Positions 11,901-22,440 of a DNA stretch of 64,000 nucleotides are shown in pieces. The stretch covers positions 283,577,166-283,641,165 of the forward strand of contig CM077666.1 of NCBI GenBank assembly GCA_039707655.1, in the 5' to 3' direction. The stretch is from Elymus sibiricus (taxonomy: Eukaryota > Streptophyta > Magnoliopsida > Poales > Poaceae). The translations under genes were made by a program, and so were the position numbers. A model generated the notes under the pieces. The model was not told the origin of the DNA and did no database searches. It saw only the letters and a program-made list of their open reading frames with translations. Position 1 is the first letter of the stretch. Each line of letters begins with the position of its first letter.

Positions 11901-12964
11901 ACACTCTGAAGAGGTTTTTGCTCGATAAAGGGTTCAAGCCAGGATCCACTGATTCCACTCTTTTCACTCGTGCTATTGATGGCGATCTATTCGTGTGTCA
12001 AATTTATGTGGATGATATTATTTTCGGTTGTACTAACAATGCTTGCAGCATGGAATTCGGGCGAATGATGTCCGAGAAGTATCAGGTGTCTATGATGGGT
12101 GAACTTAAGTTCTTTCTCGGACTGCAAATTCGTCAACAGGACAATGGAATTTTCATATCCCAGGAGAAATATCTGAGAGACTGTCTTAAGAAGTTCAAAA
12201 TGCAAGATTGCAAACAAAAGGGTTACAAAACCCCCATGCCCACAAATGGCCAGCTGGACGCAGATGTGTACGGTAAAGATTACGATCAGAAAGCTTATCG
12301 TTCGATGATTGGCTCTTTGCTTTACTTATGTGCATCCAGACCTGATATTATGTTAAGTGTTTGTATGTGTGCTCGTTTTCAAGCTGCACCGAAAGAATCG
12401 CATCACCAAGCGGTCAAGCGTATTCTGAGATATTTGGCTCACACCCCCACCTTAGGTTTATGGTATCCTAAGGGAGCACAGTTTGACCTCGTTGGCTATT
12501 CAGACTCAGATTATGCAGGTGACCGTGTTGACAGGAAATCTACTTCGGGGACATGCCATTTCCTCGGTAGATCATTGGTTTGTTGGTCGTCAAGGAAGCA
12601 GAATTGTGTCTCACTCTCTACGGCTGAGGCCGAATATATTGCTGCTGGTGCTTGTTGTACTCAGTTATTATGGATGAAGCAGACTCTGAAGGATTATGGC
12701 ATCAAGGTCAAGAAGATCCCTCTATTGTGCGATAATGAGAGTGCGATCAAAATTGCACATAATCCTGTGCAGCACTCTCGCACCAAGCATATTGAGATCA
12801 GACATCATTTCCTACGTGATCATGTTGCTCGGGAAGATATTGTTATCAGTCATGTTAATACCGAAGAAAATCTCGTCGATATCTTCACCAAGCCTCTCGA
12901 TGAGAAAAGATTCTGTGCGTTACGGTGTGAGCTAAATATCCTAGATTCCGCAAACGTGCAGTAA
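8927..12964 (+). pseudogene. Copia pol: spacer, integrase, reverse transcriptase, RNase H (protease missing)
   Basis: One frame runs here apart from a TGA at 10385-10387. A Ser/Lys- and acid-rich, coiled-coil linker (8950-9880) leads straight into the pre-integrase region (MSVGKLCDLG; zinc-binding HRRLGHAG...CAAC). The integrase core has DLFGP, RSDNGTEF and GVVERKNRT, the three acidic residues of DD35E. RT (from about 11440) has the intact YVDDIIF motif. RNase H has DSDYAGD and ends EYIAAGACC...FTKPLDEKRF. The aspartic protease motif expected before the pre-integrase domain is absent, and the junction lies near 9890. The 3' part, 10475-12964, is an uninterrupted 829-codon ORF. Confidence 0.9.
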
Positions 12965-13794
12965 GCTGGACTCGGCACCCGTACCAACACTTCCACATCT
13001 TTGAAGGAATGGGTGCATAACACTCGAAGAGTTTGAAAATTTCGACAAAGTGAAATTTTCTTTCTGAGAGTGAATACATTAACGAAGAACTAGACTTACC
13101 GGGTGCCACGATAATTGTGCGACGCTCGGGGTCATATAGTTCTTATACGGTGGGTAACACCACCACAATTTCTCTTCTCTGAATTGCACTTGAAACCTTT
13201 CATGTTTGTCCGAATGCATTTCACTCATAGCTTGTTCTTCGGGTATTTGTGTTTCTTCGTCTGAGTGAAATGCCTAGGACCCTGTTATCCCTCTATTCTA
13301 TCTCTTCCAGTCTATGCTGCTCTGTTATGAATGCACAAATTTCATCTGTGAACGAAACTTTATCTGGTGTCCTTGACCACGTTAAAGGTTCGGTCCGAAC
13401 TTAGTCTGTTTTGGCGAAAGCCGTCCAAATTTGGGGTTTCCCGCCCAGGTCTGGACCACGTTCTTTGACGACGGTTGCCACGTGCTCATCATCAACTGCC
13501 AGATTATCCTATCCGTTGAAGAGAAAGCGTCCCTTGACTCCGTCCGTCCGATCAGATTTAGGGTGCGGTCATTTTCCCCTCGCATATATATACTACGCCG
13601 CCCCCTTCCTCGTTTCACTTCGCGTCTCCACCATCTCCACTCTCTGAAGCCCTACCGCACAGCTCCTCCTCGAGCTCGACGACGCCGACCACCTTCACCG
13701 CTTCACTGCCGGAAAGGGGTCGCCGGAGTCCTTCCTCGTCGCCACGGATCATCTTCGTCTCCGCGTCGCCGTAGTTGCTGCACATCACCAAGTT
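12965..13794 (+). promoter_or_regulatory. Post-pol noncoding region with a promoter-like segment
   Basis: There is no credible ORF between the pol stop and C2. A TATATATA box at 13585-13592 is followed by a GC- and CT-rich leader-like stretch (13600-13790). This could be an internal promoter for the downstream ORF of the element, which starts beyond C2. That function is inference from position and composition only. Confidence 0.4.
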
Positions 13795-13809
13795 ATCTAC
13801 TGGAAATAG

Positions 13810-14165
13810 GGAATTTGCCATCAGTCAGCTCTTTGCCATCTGCCAGCGGATGGCAAAGAACGTCTTTGCCATCTGCTTACAAAAAACAGACGGCAAAGAA
13901 TTGACAGACGGCAAAGAACCTGGTTGCCATCAGCCAATTCTTTGCCATCTGCCAGCAGATGGCAAAGAATCTTTGCCGTCTGCTGGCAGACGGCAAAGAG
14001 GTGGGTGGGGTCCACCCACCTCTTTGCCATCTGCCAGCAGATGGCAAAGAATCTTTGCCGTCCGCTGGCAGACGGCAAAGAGGTTGGTGGGTCCAGCGAA
14101 CGACGGCGTTGTAACGGCGCACTAGCCAATCTTTGCCATCAGCCAGTAGATGGCAAAGAGGTGGG
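13810..14165. repeat. Left subterminal hairpin repeats of C2
   Basis: There are about seven copies of an approximately 28-bp palindrome (CTTTGCC-ATCTGC-cagc-GATGGCAAAG and GTCTGC variants), each able to form a hairpin. The same motif recurs at 21570-22045. These explain all ORFs called here; none looks coding. Confidence 0.85.
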
Positions 14166-14339
14166 GCTATCTCCCCTCTCTCTCCCAGCCCGGCCCCACC
14201 CCTCTCTCTCTCCCCTATCTCTCCCAGCCCGGCCCCACCCCTCTCTCTCTCCCCCCTCTGTCTCTCCCCCCACCTCACCCACCCACCACCCCAGCCCCGC
14301 TGTTCCCCGACGCCGCCCAGCACCGCCGCCCAGCGCCGC

Positions 14340-15496
14340 CTCTGCAAGCTCTCCTCCTCCCCCGACCCCGACCCCGACGAGAAGGACGGGGACAGCATCC
14401 GCGACATCCTCGACGACCTCACCACCCGCCTCGACTCCCTCTCCGTCGACCGCCCCAAGGCCCGCCCCTGCCCCCTGGCAGGCCCGCGCCCCGCTCCCCT
14501 GCGCTGTCACCGCTGAGGACGACGCCGCCGGCGGCTCATCCTCCTCGTCCTCCTCCCCGCTGCCTCCCGAATCTGGTGAGGACGGCGGCTTCTACGACGC
14601 TGCCGACGGCTCCTCCTCCTCCTCCCCGCTGCCTCCCAAGGGGCCGGAGTCGGGTGAGGGCCGGGCCCCCTCCCCCGTCGATGTATCCAGCTCCGACGAG
14701 TCTGAGGCTGAGGTGCCTTGTTAATTACTGTTTAGTTATAACTAGGATCAAATGAATATCAAGTGCTACCATTGATGGATTTTAGGTATTGTGATGACCT
14801 TATGTATCTCAGTTCTCAGAATTATAACTATTGATTGGAGCAGTGTATACCTTATGTATTATGGCGTTAGAATGTGGTGAGGGTGTGCTGTCTATATCTT
14901 CATGTTTGTTTTGTCTTGCAGCAAACACATTGATGTTTATTTTTGGTAGTAGTGGTACATAATTTGTTTGAGCACTTGCATCCTTTGTGCCCTTTAGTTT
15001 CTGCATTTGTGGAACTGGAAGAAATCATCATCGGACAGAAGAATAGATGTTTCTTTTATTGTATTGTATGTTTATATATAGTTGTTTCCTAGCTAGCTCT
15101 CTGCCACAAAGTTCATCTGCACTTGTTTCCTTCAGCCACAGTATAGTATGAATATGAAGTGGTCCAATGTGACTGCAATTTGCTGATGAGTACTTGCATC
15201 CTTACTTCTATCTTGCAGGTTTCCGCCTTCCTGGCTGGATTGTTCCATTGCCGTTTAATCAAGAGAGTGTTAGTGGTTGCGCCAAAGACACTTCTCACTC
15301 ATTGGACGAAGGAACTTTCAGTTGTTGGCCTCAAACATAAGATTAGGGAGTAAGATCTTCTGTTACATATTATTGTTCCCCAACTTGCTCAATGTCAAAT
15401 CCTGTCAATCGGCACTGATTTGTCCCTTCTTGTTTTCACAGTTACTCTGGTCCCAGCGTAAATGTTCGCAACTCTGAGCTTCAATATGCATTCAAG
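14340..15496 (+). pseudogene. Captured SNF2-family ATPase gene fragment (ERCC6-like / CHR24-like)
   Basis: Three exon-like blocks lie on the plus strand. Block 1 (about 14340-14722) is GC-rich and encodes a leader with GDSIRDILDDLTTRLDSLSV and later SPVDVSSSDESEAE, with one frame change between. Block 2 (15219-15349) has a TTGCAG acceptor and a GTAAGA donor and encodes FLAGLFHCRLIKRVLVVAPKT followed by LLTHWTKELSVVG, the region around motif Ia of SNF2 helicases. Block 3 (15442-15496) has a TTTCACAG acceptor and continues RDYSGP..NVRNSELQYAFK in phase. The Walker A exon and everything after block 3 are missing. It is a transduplicated fragment that cannot act as an ATPase. The parent assignment is from remembered family motifs. 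Confidence 0.75.
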
Positions 15497-17800
15497 GTCT
15501 GCTTTCCTACTCTTGACATAATCATTCTTACCTTGGGTTCTTCTGGTTTTGAAATTTGCAATATCTGGGAATCGGTAGATATTCATTTTCGCATTAGCTA
15601 ATTAGAAGAACTAGTCGCCAACCCGTGCGACTGCACGGGCTAGCTATTTGCCCAAACATATGGATGTTTTAAAATTAGAATGCTTGTTTCAGTATCCTTT
15701 GTGAAGAATGAAATACTAATCTTCCGAACATAACATATAATAGTTTGCACCATAATATATGCAATTCTTCAATTGGAATTCTTTATTTAAGTCCTTTTAT
15801 GGTTACTAAAGAACTTAAGTTTTCTCAGTTGTGAGGATCATAAAAAATTACATTATGCACATGTTTTTTTTTTGCGAGGAATACATTATACACATGTTGC
15901 AAAACCAATTTCCATTTTCTCTAGCAGCCAAGTACAGTACAATAGTGTATTAAAAATATGCACGGGAGTAAAAACTGAGGCACAACTCGTGCCTTTCTCC
16001 TAAAAAATAATTTAGGCAACAAATAGTCTCATTTTTTTGTATGTATTTTGTTTTCTTCTCTTAATGAATTCTGCAGACCTGAAAAAATGAATTCGGCAGA
16101 GCTCCTGCGTTTCTCCTAAAAAAGAAGTTGAGGTAGCAAATAGTGTAAGTCGTAGCTCAGATCCTGAAATCTTTGGTTGTCAGATAACGTTTTACCTAGT
16201 CAATGAAGATTAGAGATTTCAATGTGGACTACATATGAAGCAAAATGAGTGAATCCACACTCTAAAATACGTCTATATACATCCATATGTATTCAGTATT
16301 GAAATCTTTAAAAAGTCTTATATTTAGAAACGAAGGGAGTAGCATATGTAGTGGTATCAGAAAATATCCATCCTATGAAAGTCCTCTAGTGCTACGTTTC
16401 ACGTTCTACCACGTTCAGCTTGCATGAATTTCGATGACGATTTCAGTCAATACACCACAAAATGAATAAAGTGCTCCAATATTGCTGATTCTGAGTCATG
16501 GTGCAATCGCCTCATTTGCTTGATATACATCAGGATCCGACAACACTCACTTTTGTGCGGTGAAGAAAAAGCTTATTACATTTTTCTGGGTGTTTATCAG
16601 AAGTTTTTTTCTTGACTTTTTTCATGCACTATATAGGGCCAAATTCAAGGTGACATCTAATTGCAAATTATGATTCACATGTTGAAGGAATATACTCATG
16701 CAGAGTAGAGTAGGGCAGCCGACTCATCTATAGTACATACATGTGTGCAGCAAGTACAGTCACATGCAGCTGTTAGCAAATCCGTACAGAGGATCAGACC
16801 ATACGCAAGAAATATATTGATGGTATCAATATTTTGTTGCTTCCAGTCTGGTAGAAAATTGATTTGGCATTCCAGGGAGCCGGGGGAGTAAGAACATTGA
16901 GGAAGTCATCATGAGCAGCACCAAGTGAACCATGCTGCTTATCTGACAGTACTTTTCTTCCTTTGTCCAAGAAGAGAGCAACAACAACTATATTTATCAA
17001 TATATGCATTGTTAACTGTGTTTCATTTATTCAATGGTGTGACAACAGAAGCAAATAAAGCGACGCATATAGGTTGTCTTCTGCAAAATCCTCCATCGGG
17101 CATCATGAAACACAAAAAATTTAGGAGAGCACCATCAGGTTTAATCTGGTACATCAAGAAAAGGGATTTGTGGTCTAAACAAAAAAGATGCAGTGGAAAG
17201 GAAAATGAACATTATATAGTTTGGTCCTCTTGCTTGTCCTTGCAATTAGAGGTGGCACTCTACTTTTGAATTCAGATGGCTTGCAGATCATTTGACCTTA
17301 CATATACCTTTCGAAAATGTTTAAGATAGGGAAAGCTCCTAACTCATATCTTCTGGATCATGAGCTCATGACACAAAGAGTAAAAACTGCAAAGGAAAAA
17401 TGTATGTGAATTCTAGAAGGTAACATTATCCATGAAACATTACAAAAACAAATGTAGTGCTAATGAAGTTTACATTTTCTGTGAACTACCAGAACTAAAA
17501 CAACAAAGCATATGGTGAGCTAACATATATGTGATATATCTATAATCAAATGGCAAAATGAATGATGCCTATATTTACATGTATAACAGTCATTCTAGAT
17601 TCTGAAAGAACAGGGTAATACACTAATATTCCATATAAAAATTCAACCATGTAAGGTTATATAGCGACTTTTCGTAAGAAAAATCGAGGCTTTTACAACG
17701 ATGTGGATAATTATAAGATCTGGAGAATAGAACATAATAAGAAACAGTTTGTAAAGAGATACCTTTCCTCCATTACATTGTGTGTGCGGCCATCGATGAT
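15497..17800. other. C2 internal region without recognisable genes
   Basis: This AT-rich sequence follows the SNF2 fragment. It contains a short palindrome CCCGTGCGACTGCACGGG (15622-15639) set between two CTAG-containing flanks, and a Stowaway-like MITE remnant (16213-16341). No ORF here is supported by motif or splice structure. Parts may be degraded ORF1 or other captured DNA. Confidence 0.6.
16213..16341. mobile_element. Stowaway-type MITE remnant (Tc1/Mariner-like)
   Basis: The right end, AGTCTTATATTTAGAAACG followed by AAGGGAGTA, is the classic grass Stowaway terminus ending in TA. The internal segments GAGCAAAATGAGTGAATC-like and CTAAAATACGTCTATATAC also match the type. The left terminal repeat is degenerate or missing, so this is a decayed copy. 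Confidence 0.7.
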
Positions 17801-17826
17801 TACAATGCTAACGAGTGGTGTTGCAG

Positions 17827-18394
17827 GCTGCTATTGAGGCAGAGAGAGCGAAGACCCAGGCTGCTATTGAGGAAGAGAGAGCGAAGACCCAGGCGCTTCT
17901 AGAGGAGAGGGACCGGCAGGCGGAGGAGAGGGACCGGCAGGCGGCGGAGAGGGAGAGGGAGATTGAGGAGAGGACGAGGGAGATTGAGGAGAGAACGGCT
18001 AGGCTAATCGAGGAGGAGAGGAACCGGAACGACGCGGCTAACCGGGCCATATACGAGCTCTTCGTGGTAAGTTTCTTCTGCATATTAGCCAAATCATTAC
18101 GTAATGTTCCTTTCATTGGTAACTAATATGACTGACTCATCAAAACCAAATGTGCAGTCCATGTGCGAGAAGAACGGCCAGACCCCTCCGCCGATGCCAG
18201 TCATTGCTCCGGCGGGCACGGTGAGTTTCATTTGAATGGTCATTAGTTACTAGTCTCCACATTTGAGTTGCATCATGCTAACGATACATTGGAAATAATC
18301 TTTGGTGCAGCATAACTCCCGACAAGCATCGACCGATCCTTCTTCGTCTGCCACTGGCGCGACCGGTCCTACACCTACACCTACACCTCCGTGA
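17827..18394 (+). pseudogene. 3' exons of a CACTA ORF1 (plant transposase, En/Spm type), C2
   Basis: The first exon starts after a TGTTGCAG acceptor and encodes highly repetitive charged sequence (EERAKTQA, EERDRQA, EREREIEERT repeats), a long predicted coiled coil, ending NRAIYELFV at a GTAAGT donor (about 18066). The next exon (about 18158-18220) encodes SMCEKNGQTPPPMPV and ends at GTGAGT. The last (about 18311-18394) is Ser/Thr/Pro-rich and ends in TGA. A charged coiled coil followed by a Pro-rich tail is the usual C-terminus of the CACTA ORF1 protein. The N-terminal transposase domain was not found, so the gene is partial. Confidence 0.6.
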
Positions 18395-18949
18395 TGACGG
18401 TAAGTTTTCCCAAGTGTTTTGCTTAATAGAGTTTTGTTGTGATGCCATGTTGTATCTACACATATCGTGCATAATGTGTGTATGTTTGAAATGCATTGTA
18501 TGTGTGGGATTCGACACCTAGTCGTGTGCCTTTGGTAGCCTTCCATACAGGGAAATGCCTCCTAGTGCTTCCACTGAGCCATGGTAGTTCGCTACTGCTC
18601 CGGAACACATGGATTGACCGGCATGTGTCCTTCTTTGCTCCTGTGTCTGTCCCTACGGGGAAATGTCACGCGGTGTATCACCGAAGTCCTTGTAGCTTGC
18701 TACGACTTGGTTGCACTCGCTGATGACCGACACGTGCATTGCTGGGTCATGTATGCCTGTCCCTGTACGTTTGTGCCACCTTGGTTCTATGACTAGTCAT
18801 GTCGGCCCGGGTTCTCTGCCATATGGATACTAGCGACATAATCATATACGTGAGTCAATAATCGCAAACGGTCCCAGCCAAGGTAAGGTGGCAGCTGTGG
18901 GTTACCGTGCGTGAGACCGCAAAGCGATATGATATGTTACATGCTAGAT

Positions 18950-21150
18950 CTTTGTGACTTAGGATCGGGGTCCTACAAATGCATACTTAGCTTAAGAAAT
19001 GACCTATTTATCTCCAAAATGCCGTATACTTAGCTTAGTTTCCTCGAATATGACATTATAACCTTACTTAGCTCCAAAATGACCAATTTTACCACGGATA
19101 GCTCTCAAATGACCTATACTTAGCTTAGCTTAAGAAATGACCTATTTAGCTCTAAAATGACCTACACTTAGCATTATTTCCTCCAAAATGACATAATAAC
19201 CTTAATTAGCTCCAAAATGACCTGTACTTAGCATTTATTCCTCCAAAATGAATTTATATGCTTAGCTAGCTAAAAAAAGACATAACAATCTTAATTAGCT
19301 CAAAAATGACCTATTTAACCTAGGATAGCTCTAAAATGACCTATACTTAGCATTTATTCCTCCAAAAATGAATTTATATGCTTAGCTAGCTCAAAAAAGA
19401 CATAATAACCATACTTAGCTCCAAAATGACCTATTTAACCTAGGATAGCTCTAAAATGACTTATACTTAGCTTTTTTCCTTAGCTAGCTAAAAAATGACA
19501 TAATAACCTTAATTAGCTCCAAAATGACCTATTTAACATAGGATAGCTCTAAAATGACCTATACTTAGCATTTTTTCCTCCAAAATGACTCAAGATGCTA
19601 GCTAGCTCAAAAATGACATAATAAGCTTAATTAGCTCCAAAATGACCTATTTAACCTAGGATAGCTCTAAAATGACCTATACTTAGCATTTTTTCCTCCA
19701 AAATGACTTAATATGCTTAGCTAGCTTAAAAATGACCTATTTAACCTAGGATAGCTCTAAAATGACCTATACTTAGCATCTTTTCCTCCAAAATGACTTA
19801 ATATGCTTAGCTAGCTCTAAAATGACATAATATGCTTAAGAAATGACATATTTTAGCTCCTAAATGACTTCATATGCTTAGATAGCTCCAAAATGACATA
19901 ATAACCTTACTTAGCTCCATAATGACCTATTTAACCTAGGATAGCTCTAAAATGACCTATACTTAGCATTTTTTCCTCCAAAATAACTTAATATGCTTAG
20001 CTAGCTCAAAAATGACATAATAAGCTTAATTAGCTCCAAAATGACCTGTTTAACCTAGGATAGCTCTAAAATGACCTATACTTAGCATTTTTTCCTCCAA
20101 AATGACTTAATATGCTTAGCTAGCTTAAAAATGACCAATTTAACCTAGGATAGCTCTAAAATGACCTATGTACTTAGCATCTTTTCCTCCAAAATGACTT
20201 AATATGCTTAGCTAGCTCTAAAATGACATAATATGCTTAAGAAATGACATATTTTAGCTCCTAAATGACTTCATATGCTTAGCTAGCTTCAAAATGACAT
20301 AATAACCTTACTTAGCTCCAAAATGACCTATTTAACCTAGGATAGCTCTAAAATGACCTATACTTAGCATTTTTCCTCCAAAATGACTCAATATGCTTAG
20401 CTAGCTCAAAAATGACATAATAAGCTTAATTAGCTCCAAAATGACCTATTGAACCTAGGATAGCTCTGAAATGACCTATACTTAGCATTTTTTCCTCCAA
20501 AATGACTTAATATGCTTAGCTAACTTAAAAATGACCTATTTAACCTAGGATAGCTCTAAAATGACCTATGTACTTAGCATCTTTTCCTCCAAAATGACTT
20601 AATATGCTTATCTAGCTCTAAAATGACATAATATGCTTAAGAAATGACATATTTTAGCTCCTAAATGACTTCATATGCTTAGCTAGCTCCAAAATGACAT
20701 AATAACCTTACTTAGCTCCAAAATGACCTATTTAACCTAGGATAGCTCTAAAATGACCTATACTTAGCATTTTTTCCTCCAAAATGACTCAATATGCTTA
20801 GCTAGCTCAAAAATGACATAATAAGCTTAATTAGCTCCAAAATGACCTATTTAACCTAGGATAGCTCTAAAATGACCTATACTTAGCATTTTTTCCTCCA
20901 AAATGACTTAATATGCTTAACTAGCTTAAAAATGACCTATTTAACCTAGGATAGCTCTAAAATGACCTATACTTAGCATCTTTTCCTCCAAAATGACTTA
21001 ATATGCTTAGCTAGCTCCAAAATGACATAATAACCTTACTTAGCTCCAAAATGACCTTACTTAGCATTTTTTACACCAAAATGACTTAGTATGCTTAGCT
21101 AGCTCAAAAATGACATAATAATCATACTTAGCTCCAAAATGACATATTCT
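18950..21150. repeat. Satellite-like tandem array inside C2 (about 30-bp subunits, about 400-bp higher-order unit)
   Basis: The motif family AGCTCCAAAATGACCTAT / TAGCTCTAAAATGACCTA / CTTAGCTAGCTCAAAAATG is repeated dozens of times. A marker segment, AAGAAATGACATATTTTAGC, recurs at 19838, 20239 and 20639, giving a higher-order period of 400-401 bp with at least three copies. Flanking parts are less regular. The array contains no ORF and separates the ORF1 exons from a 3'-end-like segment of C2. Confidence 0.92.
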
Positions 21151-21560
21151 ACAGATATAAGTTGCATCATAATAGTCTTCACATTTTAGTTGCATCATAA
21201 TAATCTTCTTCTTCTAGTCTTTTTCTTCTAACTTTCTTCTTTCCCATTTTGCAGATTTGCTCTAGATCACGGGAGCTTGGGTTGATGGAGTGCTTGTCTT
21301 TAGTTTTTGTTTTGACTTTGTGAAACTTGCTACCTATGGATGAAACTGTGTAATATTGATGAAACTATGTATATGTATGGATGAAACTTGCTACTATTGG
21401 TAACATGTGTTGGATATGTGTTCATGGATGTGTTGGATATATATGTGTTCATGACTATTGGTAATATGTGTTGAATATGCTATATTGGTTATATATATAT
21501 GTGTGTTTGATTTTTTGTGAAGATGAATTGATATAAGAAAAAATAAAATTAAATGGGGCA
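21151..21560 (+). other. Probable 3' UTR/end segment of C2
   Basis: After the array, a TTTTGCAG acceptor-like site is followed by AT-rich sequence with repeated GATGAAACT(G/A)TGTA motifs. No coding potential is seen. It lies between the ORF1 remnants and the right subterminal repeats, so it is most simply the 3' end of the element transcript. Confidence 0.4.
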
Positions 21561-22045
21561 ATATAGGCACTTTGCCATCTGCTGGCAGATGGCAAAGAGG
21601 CCACGTGTCAGCTACCTGTGCAACCTGGGAAGGGCCTATTTGGTCTCTTTGCCATCTGTCAGCAGATGGCAAAGGCTGCAGAATCTTTGCCATCTGCTGG
21701 CAGATGGCAAAGAGCCTGCAGCCTTTGCCATCTGCCAGCAGATGGCAAAGATTCTGGCCTTTGCCATCTGCTGGCAGACGGCAAAGAGCCTGCAGCCTTT
21801 GCCATCTGCTGGCAGACGGCAAAGCATGCCGTTAGCCTTCTAACGTGGCTAACCCCGTTCAGAGGCTTTGCCATCTGCCAACTGATGGCAAAGGCTGCAG
21901 GCTCTTTGCCATCTGCCAGCAGACGGCAAAGTAGCCTTTCCCGGCTGGGTTTCAGCCAAACTGTTTGCCGTCTGCTGGCAGATGGCAAAGCCTTTGCCAT
22001 CCGCCGACCATGCCTTTGCCATCTGCCATGGCAGATGGCAAAGTG
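21560..22045. repeat. Right subterminal hairpin repeats of C2
   Basis: About nine TTTGCCATCTGC(t/c)..GCAGATGGCAAAG palindromes match those at the left end and finish with CCATGG-centred and GCCTGATTCCTGTAG terminal sequence. All ORFs here derive from the palindrome. Confidence 0.85.
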
Positions 22046-22061
22046 CCTGATTCCTGTAGTT

Positions 22062-22440
22062 AGGGTATGTGCAGTGCGAACTTGTTCTTCCGTTCATCCA
22101 GTTCAAGTTCGTCCGCGGTAGAAATAGCCTTGTTTTTAATACAATTTCTCAGATCATTACTGCTAGGTAACTTATGTGGATGTGGTTTGTAGTTGTCCCT
22201 CTCATCCGAAAAACTTCAGATATAGGGTTTGTGTTTTGTCTCGTCCGAACAGAATGCTTAGCACGCTTACTAGTATTTTCTTCGAACCTACTAGTTCGTT
22301 CTACACATTTCCTTCGCCCGAAACATTTCTCAAAGTCTGCATCTACTTCATCAAAAACGATTTCTTTTTCAAAATCTTCGCGGTGTGCATTCGTAACCCT
22401 GTCCCCATTTTCCCTCGCATCTCTCTATGTTCATAGGAAA
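22062..22440 (+). other. Leader before the extra Copia ORF
   Basis: This is Copia internal sequence resuming after C2. An open frame extends upstream of the likely start, but its composition (Phe/Ser/Leu-rich) looks noncoding, so I place the start at ATG 22441. With C2 removed, this region would join the TATA-containing segment ending at 13794. Confidence 0.5.

Larger units (their letters stand above)
13795..22061 (+). mobile_element. CACTA-like DNA transposon C2 inserted in the Copia element
   Basis: Both ends carry arrays of CTTTGCCATCTGC...GCAGATGGCAAAG palindromes, typical of subterminal regions of the Caspar-like CACTA superfamily in grasses. The terminal sequences CTACTGGAAATAGGG (left, 13797) and, reverse-complemented, CTACAGGAATCAGG (right, 22059) match the CACTACnGGAA consensus except that the outer CA/C bases are changed. 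A TTA on each side (13793-13795; 22060-22062) is a possible TSD. Inside are a captured SNF2 gene fragment, a MITE remnant, the 3' exons of a CACTA ORF1 and a satellite-like array. Exact ends are uncertain by a few bases. Confidence 0.75.

Noticed and set aside
13924..14755. Long overlapping ORFs on both strands (up to 266 codons)
   Set aside because: They are produced by palindromic subterminal repeats and GC-rich low-complexity DNA. Only the short SNF2-like part is supported.
18950..21150. CRISPR-like regular array
   Set aside because: The repeats are degenerate, directly abutting and AT-rich, with no unique spacers. This is a plant transposon satellite array.
21394..22121. Several ORFs with repeated MPSASRWQR or ADGKG text
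   Set aside because: These are translations of the palindromic CACTA subterminal repeats in different frames.
22174..22440. N-terminal extension of the extra Sirevirus ORF (start at 22174)
   Set aside because: The Phe/Ser/Val-rich leader looks like translated UTR; ATG 22441 starts protein-like composition.
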